Shown: piece after piece, positions 46,301 through 58,300 of the stretch
How positions within the stretch are numbered: the stretch's first letter is position 1
How the letters are laid out: the number at the start of each line of letters is the position of its first letter
The notes under the pieces: generated by a model
What the model was told of the DNA's origin: nothing
The model's database searches: none
What the model saw: only the letters and a program-made list of their open reading frames with translations
Origin: Gari tellinella
Taxonomy: Eukaryota > Mollusca > Bivalvia > Cardiida > Psammobiidae
Assembly: GCA_922989275.2 (NCBI GenBank)
Contig: OV277858.1
Coordinates: forward strand, 106,068,794-106,132,793
Direction: 5' to 3'
Length of the DNA stretch: 64,000 bases
Position numbers and translations under genes: made by a program

Positions 46301-49300
46301 GATTTAAAATCGAGACAGAATGCACAATATCCTTAAATTCCTATCCGTTAATCAAAACGGAAAATATCGACTTGATACCGAAGCTAAACATATCCTTTCA
46401 GTGACGTATGAATATTCAAATTTTGACAGGTCAATAAAACCAAACAATAACATATCATAAAGATTTTAAATCGCTCTTTGACATGATGGGTCAACTTTGT
46501 AACATCATAACATCGCCGTTTTACATAATAACACGATATCTAAGCCAGTCAACACTGTAATTTGACATAATAACATGTGCATTTAACATGATAATATATA
46601 GTATAGAAAAGATGAAAATACACCTTGACAGGATGAAACTGCTTTTTATATAACTTCATAGCCATTAGACATAATAAGACATTCATTACACAAGTTCACA
46701 TGATACCTTGACAAACTAACACACATTTTCGACATAAAAGCATAACATTTCAGCATAATTAGACACAGTGTGGACAACTCAATACACCATTTTGACAAAC
46801 GTATTCTAGAAAAGATAACTTATTGTTTTAGGATAATAACAATATCTTTGAACATAGCAAGACAATGTATGGACAAATCAACACCACACATTGACTGAAC
46901 AACACATGCAAACACATGATAACATATTATATTGATAAATTCACTTTGTTCTTCAACGAGATGAATCTACTTTGAACATAATTCCATAGCAGTTAAGCAG
47001 GATTTAAACAATACAAGAAGAAGTGTGACAACAGGAGACAGCTATGGCGTTTCATACAAAAACTTTGTTTTTGCAAGCTCACCGTGTCTACTACATAATT
47101 AAATCTTAAAATATATACTGGTATTTTTGAAGAGCAAACTAGGATGAAACTTAAATTTGACTATTTTGTTTACTTGAAAGACTGTTGATATAGTTTAATG
47201 CATATTTTTACGTTTTAATTTAAATTTAAAACATGCTTTGCGGATAAATATATATCAATAACTACGATTGAAGGTACTTGCAAATTATTACAGGATCCTA
47301 ACAATTACAGAGGCATTGCTTTACTGGATACATTGAGTAAACTGTACATAACATTTCTATCAAAACGTTTGACATTCTATGTTGAATCATATAATAAACT
47401 TTCAGAATCACAGGCGGGTTTTCGCAGTGGATACAGAACTATTGATAATGCATTCATTCTGTATTCTGTTGTATCTAAATATCTAAATAGAAGGAAAAAG
47501 TCCGTGTATGTCGCTTTTATTGATTTTGAAAAGGCGTTCGATTCAGTTGAACGAAATATTTTATATGCCTCTTTACGCAAATATGGTATTAAAGGAAATC
47601 TTTTTAACGCAATCAAATCAATTTACGAAAAAGTAAAAGCTTGTGTAAGGGCTACAAACACGTTAACTGATGAATTTGATTGTCCAATCGGTCTAAGACA
47701 AGGATGTCCGTTAAGTCCAATGTTATTTTGCCTATTCATAAATGATTTACACGATGATTTGCTACAAGCAGGAACAAGAGGTATCCAGTTATTTCCTGAC
47801 ATCTTTGAACTATTTTTATTGATGTTTGCAGATGACATAGCACTCATAGCGGACACTGTGGTAGGTCTCCAGAAACAGCTAAATATTTTACAGTCTTTTT
47901 CTGAACATAACAAAATTAAAGTCAATATAAAGAAAACGAAGATTATGGTTTTTAAGCGTGGGGGTCAATTATCTAGAAGAGAACGTTGGACTTTTAAAGG
48001 TAATTACATTGAAACTGTGAATGGATTTACATTTGTTGGTGTATATTTTACAAATCGTTTGTCACTTCACAGAATGGCAGAGGCTGTATCTATTAAGGCA
48101 AAAGGTGTTTTTAATTACGTTATGCAGTGTTTGAGTGTGTTACCATATATACCTAGGCAAACATTTTTTAGAATATTTGATGTTAAAATTTGCCCAATAT
48201 TAATGTATGGTTCGGAGTTGTGGGGACTACAATGTATGGAAGCCTCTGAAAGTGTCCACATTTATGCTTGCAAACGATTTTTACAAACAGGAACTAAGGC
48301 CTGTAATGACGCTATAGTTGGGGATCTTGGTCGATACCCTTTATATATATGTACGGCTAAAAGATGTATTAAGTTTTGGTTAAGACTGTTAAAATTGCCT
48401 AGAACTATGATTGTTAGGTTATGTTATGACATGCAAAAATATTATGACAACATTGGTCATATTAATTGGGTTACATATCTGAGACGCAACTTATGCAGTA
48501 ATGGCTTCGGTTATGTTTGGTATAACCAAAGGGTTGATAATGAAAACTTGTTTATTTTTCATTATGTTGAAAGACTTAAAAACCAATATTTCCAGCAATG
48601 GTCAAGCAATTGTATTTCAAATAAAAAACTTCTATATTATAAACAGTACAAAAATCTATTTAGTATAGAGTCATATGTAAATATAATCAATGTTAGTAAG
48701 TTCCGCGCAGCATTAGCAAAGTTTAGAAGCTCATCTCACTGTCTAATGATTGAGAGAGGACGACACTACGGTATCCCTCGAGATCAGAGACACTGCATAT
48801 ACTGTGAAACGGAAATAGAAGATGAACTGCATTTTATCATGGTTTGCCCCTTGTACAAAGATCTACGTTCGATATATATTGCAGGAAATTTAGCACGACA
48901 TTCATGTTTAAACAACTTTATATCTATTATGTCTTCTGAAAATGAGAATGATATTAAGAATCTAGCTATGTTCATATACTATGCATTTAAAAGAAGGACA
49001 GAATTTCTGATTGGAGACACTTTATAGATGAAATATGTAATATTAATAACTTTTGACTATATCATGTACATATATATGTTTGCTCACTGCACTCCTGTTA
49101 CTATTCACTGCACACATGTATTTTGATACTGTATGAATGTATATGTTTATGGGCCGGTGGCCTGATTATACAGTAATAAACTATGAGACTATTTCCAAAT
49201 TTCGTCTTATCCATGTAACGAAATTTCTTTGTGAGTAGGGTTAATATAATAGAGAAATTTTGTTTATCATATTCTAGTTCATTATTGAATGGAAAAAAGA

Positions 49301-52300
49301 AAGGCAAAACTGCACAGAGAATCGAAATTATTTCTTGTTTACGTTAACCAAATATAATTAAATGACAACAATTATAAATGGCTATGGAATAAGAAACTTC
49401 ATTTTTGTTTATGAAAATTTAAGCTTTTCCATGTTTAGTGTTCTTGAAAAACTCTTCTTTGTTTCCAGTTTTATAATCATTGAAAAATTGAATACACAAC
49501 CCATTGTGAAAATTTAATCAGTGCACTTGACACCCTATTGTTAGGTCTCTAATCTGAACTCAAATTAATAATATGCACAGTATAATACATATATCGTTTT
49601 CAGTTGTTTGAATGATATCAATTGCATATATACACAACATATTGGCTGAGAAATGATTGCCATCAAAGGTGACAATCAGTTGAGCAATTAAGCACTGCAA
49701 CGTTTGTAAGTCCGTTGTCAAACTGTGAATTTGACGGCCATTTTGTATCATCAGACCCATTTTACAGGTAAAATCGAGTCCTAAATAAAATGTTGTCTTA
49801 TCCAATATTTCGTTGTATCCATTCCATCTTAAACAAGCAGGAGTCCATTGATATAGAATTGGAAGCTGTCGGCAAAATACTTTTATTTTGTATTAAGCAG
49901 TATTTCATCTTACCCAAGTTCGTTATTAGTGAGCCTCACTGTTTAGTGTATATAATGTAATTGAAGCCGTCTATTTACATTTAAATGACTAACTGTGCTT
50001 CAAATGACAAGTTTCTACCCATAAACACTGACCTATATATGTTGTTGTTGTACTTGTTATAGCCTCCTGTGCTAACCATATAGCCCATTCCAGCACCGCA
50101 TGAATACAGGACCTGAGATGCTGCCTCAATCCAAACCTTCCCTTCTCCGAGTTTGGTAAAGTCTGGTTTCAAATAGTAAATGACGCCATCCACAGCCCCG
50201 TCCAGTGTTGCTCCTCGAATCAGTAGTATAGTCAGAAGTACGTAGGGAAATATGACTGTGGAGTATACAATCTGCAAATATAAGACTAGCATTATTACAT
50301 TTGTGCCCAGTGGATTCTTCCAAGTTTATATATTGGATTAGTCCATTTTTTATCAAAGGGATGCCTGGTCAAAACTTTCATTTTCATTTTGTTTTATATT
50401 GAAATTCCTATCAGCAAATAGTGTAGACTCTGATCAGACGCCGCATGATGCGGCGTCTGATCAGAGTCTACACTGTTTGCCTATGTCCCATATATGGGAT
50501 CGTGGGCACAAATGGGTTAAAGAGAGTCCAATTCCACCACGTAGTGTTTAGATAATATTATCAGAGTTTATAATATAGAAGAGAAAAATTGATGGAATGA
50601 CAAATTACTAGAATCATCTCGTCGAAACATTTAGAATTAGTACATACCCCGATTGTACTATCCAATAAGTCACTGACATTAAAATTGCTGTAAAAACATT
50701 TTCTTAGGTACATTTTTGGAAAACGTTCACTTAGTCAATTGGAACAAAATATTATATATATTAATAGTTTCCTTGAAATTGCTGTGCTGGCTACATAACC
50801 AGTGGCAGTTACAAGCTTACCTTTCCAGTCCATTTCAATCCTTTGAACAGACATATGTACATCGAAATCCACGCTAGCAGGAGACATATCGTAAGACCTG
50901 GTACCAGGCTGCCAGGCTCTTCTATACCAGAGGACTGGTGTAAAATGTGTCTCCTGAAATAGTTAAGCGATATAAACAGTAAAGGGGATTTTCATTACCA
51001 TACCAATAATTGTTTAATTGAATATGTCAAATGAATTTGCTCTCAGAACAAAAGTTATTCTAGACTTACTTTGTATTGACTAATTATATATACAACGACA
51101 TATTGTTGTGTTTTCATTTAGAGGTAGGAGTTGGTATGAGAATATCTCTGTCCATCCGTTTGTTCGTCCTTAATCCCTAAATCGACCCGTCGATCGGTCT
51201 GTCCGTCACAGACGGACTTTTGACCGGAGGAACTTTACTCTGTCAGAAACTCTAAACAGAACCTTTTAAATTGTTCAGTATTATTGATCAACATTTGAAG
51301 TTGTGTACCTGCGATAAACTTCAATCTGTTCTTGAATTTCTCCAGTTTGTAATAGTAACAAAACATGTTCTTCTTAATATTATTGTAGGCATCTGTTTAC
51401 TAATAACATCGCCTTTAGTGATAGTTTAAGTTGGAACTCTGTAATACGACTTTTCCCCAGAACAGACGCTGAGTAACTCGGCTCCTTATCGGAATTAAAA
51501 CTGTTTGAATTCCGGTTTAAGTTCATTCAGTTGAATATAGTTATATTCATTAATTGTATTCAACAATATCTAAATATTCTAATCGTTATTCTCAGAAAGA
51601 CGGGATTATTGCAAAGTTACTGTTATACGAATAATCAAACATTGATAAGTTTAACAAAAAATACTTATTTCACTAATAGGATTTACCAATAGAGACTTAC
51701 TTTTCTGCACAGTGAAGCTAACAAACTTTGGGTCTTTGTAATCACGGTGTATAAACCTGTATGCGTACTTTGAGCTTTATACGGATACTTTGAGCTCTGT
51801 ACTGGTTGTTTTTGAGCCTCGAAGCGACGCAACGGAGGAAAACAACAGGTATGTGACATGAGTTCCTATTTATTTTCGTCTCTTTAAATGAAAAGTCTTG
51901 TCGGTAAGCATGATTTACAAATACCGGAGAGAATGATAAACCAATCGCGACCGTCTTTGGTACAATCTATACATCTACATATCTATTTCGAGGCATGAAT
52001 CAACTGGTGGCTCACTCGGAATTCTTTTGGATGTCGTTAAAACATTGCATTTTATACAGCATCTATCCTTGTTTATACTGTTTTATCAAAATAAATATGC
52101 TTTCCAGAGTAAATCCAATTGATGCGATGTGATAGCTTTATTCGTTTTTTGAAAGCATGGTCGCAATTTGCATTTTTGATCAGAAGAATTGATGCTGTTT
52201 TGTACGGTCAGCTATTTCAAACACGGCTGACACTGTATTATCAGCTGCGAGCATATGCGTACCGTTAGCTCAAAATCAGAATTTTCTGTTTATGTGTTCT

Positions 52301-55300
52301 TCTGTTAAAAAATGCCTTAAATTTCAAATCATGAAGTCATTATAAAGAAAATGTACCAAACTATTATATACATTTATTAAAACACAGATATTGCGTATAA
52401 ATAATCTTTTCCAACTTAATTCTATTTCGAACAGATATACATTGATCTACTGTGAAAAACCATCCATTATTCTGTAGACGACATTAAAGTGTTTTTCAAG
52501 AATATTTCTAATTCTGTGGTAATTCAAGTCGTTTGCAATTAAAAATATTAAAAATACCTCTTGGGGTGCACAATTTGTAAAACAATGAGTCCCTTTGGCA
52601 AACCGTTAGGTTTTCAGATTTAAATATAATATAATGGCCAAACTATTATGAGTCTTGACAAGTGAGTCTTTGGCAATTTTAATGAGTATAGGTCACGGAA
52701 CTCGCAGATGTATTAATCACTGTAAATCTAAGATATTTTAAAAATCATTGGACCCATCCATTCTTGTCAGAGTTTGAATAGCCATATATGAAATATACCT
52801 ATATTAATGGAAAGCGACTGGTGATTGAAAGTGCCTTGCACAATGTTAATAACTTTGAGTTAATATTTTGAGAGTTATTCCCCTTTCAAACATTTTCTAT
52901 TGTTCTGCATAAAACCCATGTTTGACTGACATTGTTCAGGATTAATTTTCATTTATGAAAAGTTTTATCATTAAAAGTGTCTTGCACATAATTTACTGAA
53001 ATGGATCAATACCATTCAGTCATTCCCCAGTGCAGCACTTTCTTTTCCGTAGGATAACTTCTGCTATACAGAAGCTCTCAATTTTGAAATTGGGGGATAT
53101 TATGTATACTGTAATTATCTCGGTTTAATGCCCAATAAACGAACTTTTAGAAGGGTAGAGGAGCCAGTTTGTTGGTTAATTCGTTCATCGGTCTGCCCTT
53201 GACACATGTTTTTGATGCAACTTCTTTTACATTTCTCTACCGATTGACGTCAAACTTTGCATAATAGTGGTGGTGAGACAGGATTGGTTACTCTTTCCAA
53301 CACTCTTCAGCCTATTCCTAGAGAGAATTATGTCGGATGCTTTGGCATACCACGAAGGAACGGTTAGCATCGGTGGGAGGACACTCACGAACTTGCGCTT
53401 TGCAGATGACATAGATGGTATAGCAGGGAAGGAAGAGGAGCTATCCGATCTAGTTGAAAGCCTTTACAAGACATCTACCCAATTTGGCAACAAATCAGCG
53501 CAAAAAAGACAAAACTGCTGACCAACAACATCATTGGTATCAGCACTGAAATAATGGTCAATGGGGAGAAGCTTGATTACGTAGATAGTTTTAAGTACCT
53601 GCATGGGTGCGACAGTTTCTGACAAGGGGTCGAAATCCGAGATACTTGCAAGAGCCGCTCAGACCACAGCAGTACTCGCAAAGTAAAATTAATATGGAAT
53701 GATCGAAATATAAGCCTCAGCTCGAAAATAAGGTTGATGCGTTCACTTGTCATGTCCATATTCCTATATGCCAGCGAGACTTGGTCCTTAAATGCAGACT
53801 TGGAGCGAAGAATTAGTTCGTTAGGGAGGTGTTTCAGAAAAACACTTTGCATATCATACAAAGAACACATCTCAAATGAAGTAGTTCGAAACAGGACCGA
53901 AGAAGCAATTTGACCTCTCGGAGATTTATTAACAATTGTCAAGCAACGTAAAATGAGATGGTACGGGCATGTGACGAGATCAACAGGGATTTCAAAGACA
54001 ATATTACCAGGCACAATTCAGGGAAGAAGAAGGAGAGGCAGACAGAGCAAGCGATGGAAAGATAACATAACAGAGTGGACTGATTTAAGTCTAAAGGAAA
54101 CGGTGCGGATGACAGAAAATAGAGGGGAATGGAGAAAGCTGGTTGTCAAGAAATATATGGTGCCCCTACGGTCCGACATGACTACGGGATAGGTGAAGTT
54201 GATTAATTATTAAATAGATATGTGGGTGTTATATTTTTCATACGAGTGGTTCCAAAAAGTACAAAGTTATTGTCCTTTATTGGATTTCCGTACTAAAAAG
54301 CGCAGTTTGCGTTTGTTAGCCCTATAGTATTATGATAATTCTTATTTTTTGTTTTAGTTTTTAGATTTCAAAAAAGGACGGATGACTATTTTCTAGATGC
54401 CTGCACTCGTAAATGTTCTCTACAACCATTGGCAACAAGTCAAGTAATGTTTTAGTCGTACTACTATCATTTCTTACTTCTCCATGACTCTCCTCTTCCG
54501 AGTAATTTGCCTGTGGGTGTTTGCAAACTAAGTTTCGAAAGTTCTTCTTCTTATCACCATCTCCGTAATTGTCTGCAGCCAAGAAATCTAGAGCTATTTG
54601 GATGACGTGGAGCTTTATTCTTTTTTGTATTTTACTGGACTTGGTGTTATTTATGGTTTTCTTGAAACTTCTACATACTGTTTGGTTGTTTGGAATCACT
54701 TTTGGTTTTCTTTTTCGAATTCAGATGGATTAATTTAGCAGTTTTTTGTGTATTGTTTGCCCTGGTAATGTTCCAAATTAAGTATTTTTACCTAAAGAGT
54801 TTTTGCTTTGTGGTTCTTGGCACGGTGACTGACGGCTGCAGAGAAAACGTCGAAAACTTGGTCGCAGTAATAACAGCTAAATCTAGCTTCGCATAAAAAG
54901 AAAGAAAACGCTCTTGAGCTGACCGTACAAACGTTTTCATTCATTTTCACAGCTGATGATACATTTCCTCTAGAGCTGACCGTACAATTTGCTTCGCATT
55001 GTTTACACGATTTCTGGCGTTTAAACTGCACATTCAAATATATAATGTCCATAGAATCGTTTCAGCAGATATAAAATATATTTTGATAATAGAATGTGTA
55101 GTTTAAGATGTAGAAACTGTCGTTTAGATGGCAAAATCTACTGGGTCTTTATGACAACGCTATCGAAAACAAGGTGAGCCTTCGCCAGTATCCGAGAATA
55201 TTCAACAAGATAAATTCAAGACACCAACTCAATACGTTGAAAATTTCACACCTGCAACATATCTAAACATGTATGTCATATGTTCAGCATTGAAATCAAT

Positions 55301-58300
55301 GTTTGAATGTCTGCAGAATGGGATTTACTCACCCCTTAGCGGTCTCGCAGGTCCGCCATTGTGACATTTCTCGATTCAGTGCTCAGCAGCTACCAGTACG
55401 GAGCTCAAACAACACGTACAGGTTTATACACCGTGGTAATTGTCAAACAATATATATCCTGACCATTCCGACTTTTTTTTAAAAAAAGGGATGACTGGTC
55501 TGAATCTAATCTATTTACACTGTAATATGTCACGTTTTCACATGGCACGGCTCATTACTCCCAGACCTCGACTACAGCATCAACCCTAGGTTCAGTGTCT
55601 TTAACAGAGGAAGAACAGTTAGCCGCTGTAAGATTGCTGCCAGTTGTGTTGGTACATACAGGTACGGTCTTTGAAAGATTCATACCAGTCACAAAACATC
55701 TGAAATAGTTCGTAAGGTAATGAATATTATACTTTATCAATATCGGTATCATATATTTCGTAGGCAACCCTGCATTACATTAAAGGGGTAGACGATCATG
55801 TATAGAAAAGTAGAAACCAAAACATGTATTGTAACCCTTCCACTCTCAATAACGCTTAAAAGCGCGATTTCAAACAGGTTGGATATAACGCGGTATCTGC
55901 TCAGGACCCAAACAATTTGACACTCTTATCGATATTTGTTAAGTCCTTCAACCTAAAATCTTACTTTGAAACGTCTCTTGCATACAACAATAATGAAACA
56001 GAGGACACCTAAACCGTGAAGGGGTAAAACTCTCCCGAATAGTTTGATCATAAAAGGGTTAATACAGTAGCGGACATTTATTTAGAACGACAACAAACAT
56101 TTAGAGTAGCCAATATATCAAAAGTACATCAGATCTTATGGTATACAAGTATTCTTTATCTGACCAGCGTCGCCCGTAATCATGAATCCTTCTTTTGTAT
56201 TGACAATTTATTTTTAAAAAAATCTGAGCTGCGTAATGAAAACATCTGACTTCTTGCACAGGCAAGTTGTGTACACATAGCACCGTCGTTATCTCAGACT
56301 CTACATCAGAGCTTAATAATACTGTCATATATTGTAAACAATATAGTAAAAATATACTGTAAAGGCTTGTGAGTATCAAACATTGTGAAGAAGACCAGCT
56401 GCGTCGCCAACCACTTACTTCTCTAGTCCTACACTATTTGTAATTCAAAAGTCTTAATTTCTTACAGCTCGACCGTGTTTCTGTAACCCAATGTACAGTT
56501 TAATGTATTGCTGTGAAAATGTTTGCATCGATTCAGATAAAGGACTGATAAATACTTATTGGATTTTTGTAAGGCTTGCACTCATATATATACATGCGCA
56601 CATGTACTTGCACAAATATCCAAGCACACTTATATCTGCAAGGGAATGAAAACGTACCTGTCTGTGTTCCATGGGTTCCCGCATGATGCCCAGGGGACCT
56701 CTGCTGCCAGAGACATGTACAAATAATACAACGCTCAGGCAATAATGACGATGTAGTAAGTGTTACAGAAAAACTGGATGACCATAGTACACCAGCCAAT
56801 ACCTGACAATATACGTTACGTTAGTTTAATACATATCTATGAGAGATACGACGTTTTGATTGTCTTAGAAACGACTTTTAGCGTATTTAATTTATTCCTC
56901 CGCTGAAGTAAATTGTTCCAGTTTATACCTCATGAACAATTACCATTACAAATATTTTACCGGTATATAGCCTTGCAGATTTTAGCTTAAAGCAGGCCTT
57001 AAGGCACATTCTGCTCTACTTTCAACCTGCTTTAAGTTGTCACCTGTCTTCAAAATTAGAAACAAGCCATAAGGTAAAGGGTTAAATAAGCATTTTGTAC
57101 TGAAACCACGGTTTTACATTTTAGTTTAAAAACGCCGAGCTACATCGCAACGGAAAAGATTCTAACTTATAGTCACACGGATTGCTATAGATTGTCAATA
57201 TGAAAAATTGTTCTATTTATTGAATTTCGGTTGAGTTCAGTTTGGTTAAAACAAGAAAGAATATCCTATTTTGCAATTGTAACATTAACAAAATTTGATA
57301 GTTGACACCAACCCTAAACCGTTGTTCTATTACGATTTATATTCGAACGTATTCTCATCTTTTCGTTCTTTTTATATACTCGAAACTCTATTCTTCGTAA
57401 CTCGCTTAAAGATACCTCACCTGTATTTAAAATAACTTTATTTTTGATAATTCCATCTCGCTTAAGTCGAACATACTCGTATTTCAAAGTTTCATGAGGT
57501 AACCACGTTTTAACTGTGAAACATATATGTTCGAACTAAACCAAAGTCAAATTTTAGTGTTGTGCCTGTATCAATTAACAGTTCTTACTGATTTCATTGT
57601 TTAAATTGTGTTTGTTCTCAAATGCATTTCAAAAGAATGGGAAGCCAAATGCCATTTAAACATTATAGACGTTCCTCTCCTTTCAGCTTAATGAATGCTT
57701 AGTCATAACTTGACGTGACTAAGGAAATACTTAGTTTGTAACCCTTTGAAGCAGACGTTTGTGATGATGGGGAGGTAACGTAGCGACGTTTCTGCTTTAT
57801 TTTGTTATACCTTTGAAGACTGGCACTATTACCCAAGCATTGATACATCCTGAGCTCATATACTGGCCAAGGCTTATCTCCAAGATATACACTGGTGCCG
57901 ACAGCAAGAGGAAGGAAACGAAATATGGAACCAAGAATGCACCTAAAATATTTATTAAAAAAATTCGTGGTATACCGCTGTTAAAATGTATAAAACAAGT
58001 GTTGGGAGTTGTGATGCGCAAAAATGACAACGAAAGCCGAAGGCTCCAGTGGTTACCTTCTGCGCAAGACAACAACAAAATTTTAATACAGTCTATACCG
58101 TTTAACAACGACAGAATATATAATTGTTCGATTCTAACAATACCAGCATTGAAAAAAGTCAACATGTTTTGAAACGCTTATTTGAACTGTGGATGCAGGT
58201 TTTCGACCAAATTCCTTTGCTATAGCTTTTGCAAGAGCTTAATGTCCTTCCAACAAACTGACGTACTGCAGAGAATTTCACACATACAACGCATATTTAC

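Larger units (their letters stand above)
51743..55435. mobile_element. 3.7-kb Transib-like DNA transposon (degraded), in intron 4
   Basis: Termini CACGGTGTATAAACCTGTA and its exact reverse complement are perfect 19-bp inverted repeats at 51743-51761 and 55417-55435. Similarity continues inward (G.GT..TTTGAGC). Both ends are flanked by GTAAT (51738-51742 and 55436-55440), a 5-bp target duplication. A 5-bp duplication with CAC..TG-starting ends is characteristic of the Transib superfamily, relatives of RAG1. Inside are a zinc-finger ORF remnant (54361-55052, minus) and an inserted LINE fragment (53230-54192). I could not find RAG1/Transib catalytic motifs, so the class call rests on ends only. 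Confidence 0.7.

Noticed and set aside
56735..56737. Selenocysteine codon in the SLC6 gene
   Set aside because: The position is a conserved Trp within a membrane helix, not a redox Cys site. Nonsense mutation, sequence error or editing are better explanations.
56533..56799. Minus-strand 88-codon frame over exon 3
   Set aside because: It is a shadow frame. The homologous frame is the one interrupted by TGA, and homology on both sides fixes the correct phase.
57813..58172. 119-codon plus-strand open frame
   Set aside because: Its left half is the antisense of SLC6 exon 2 and the rest is intron. The minus-strand reading has clear family motifs and splice sites.
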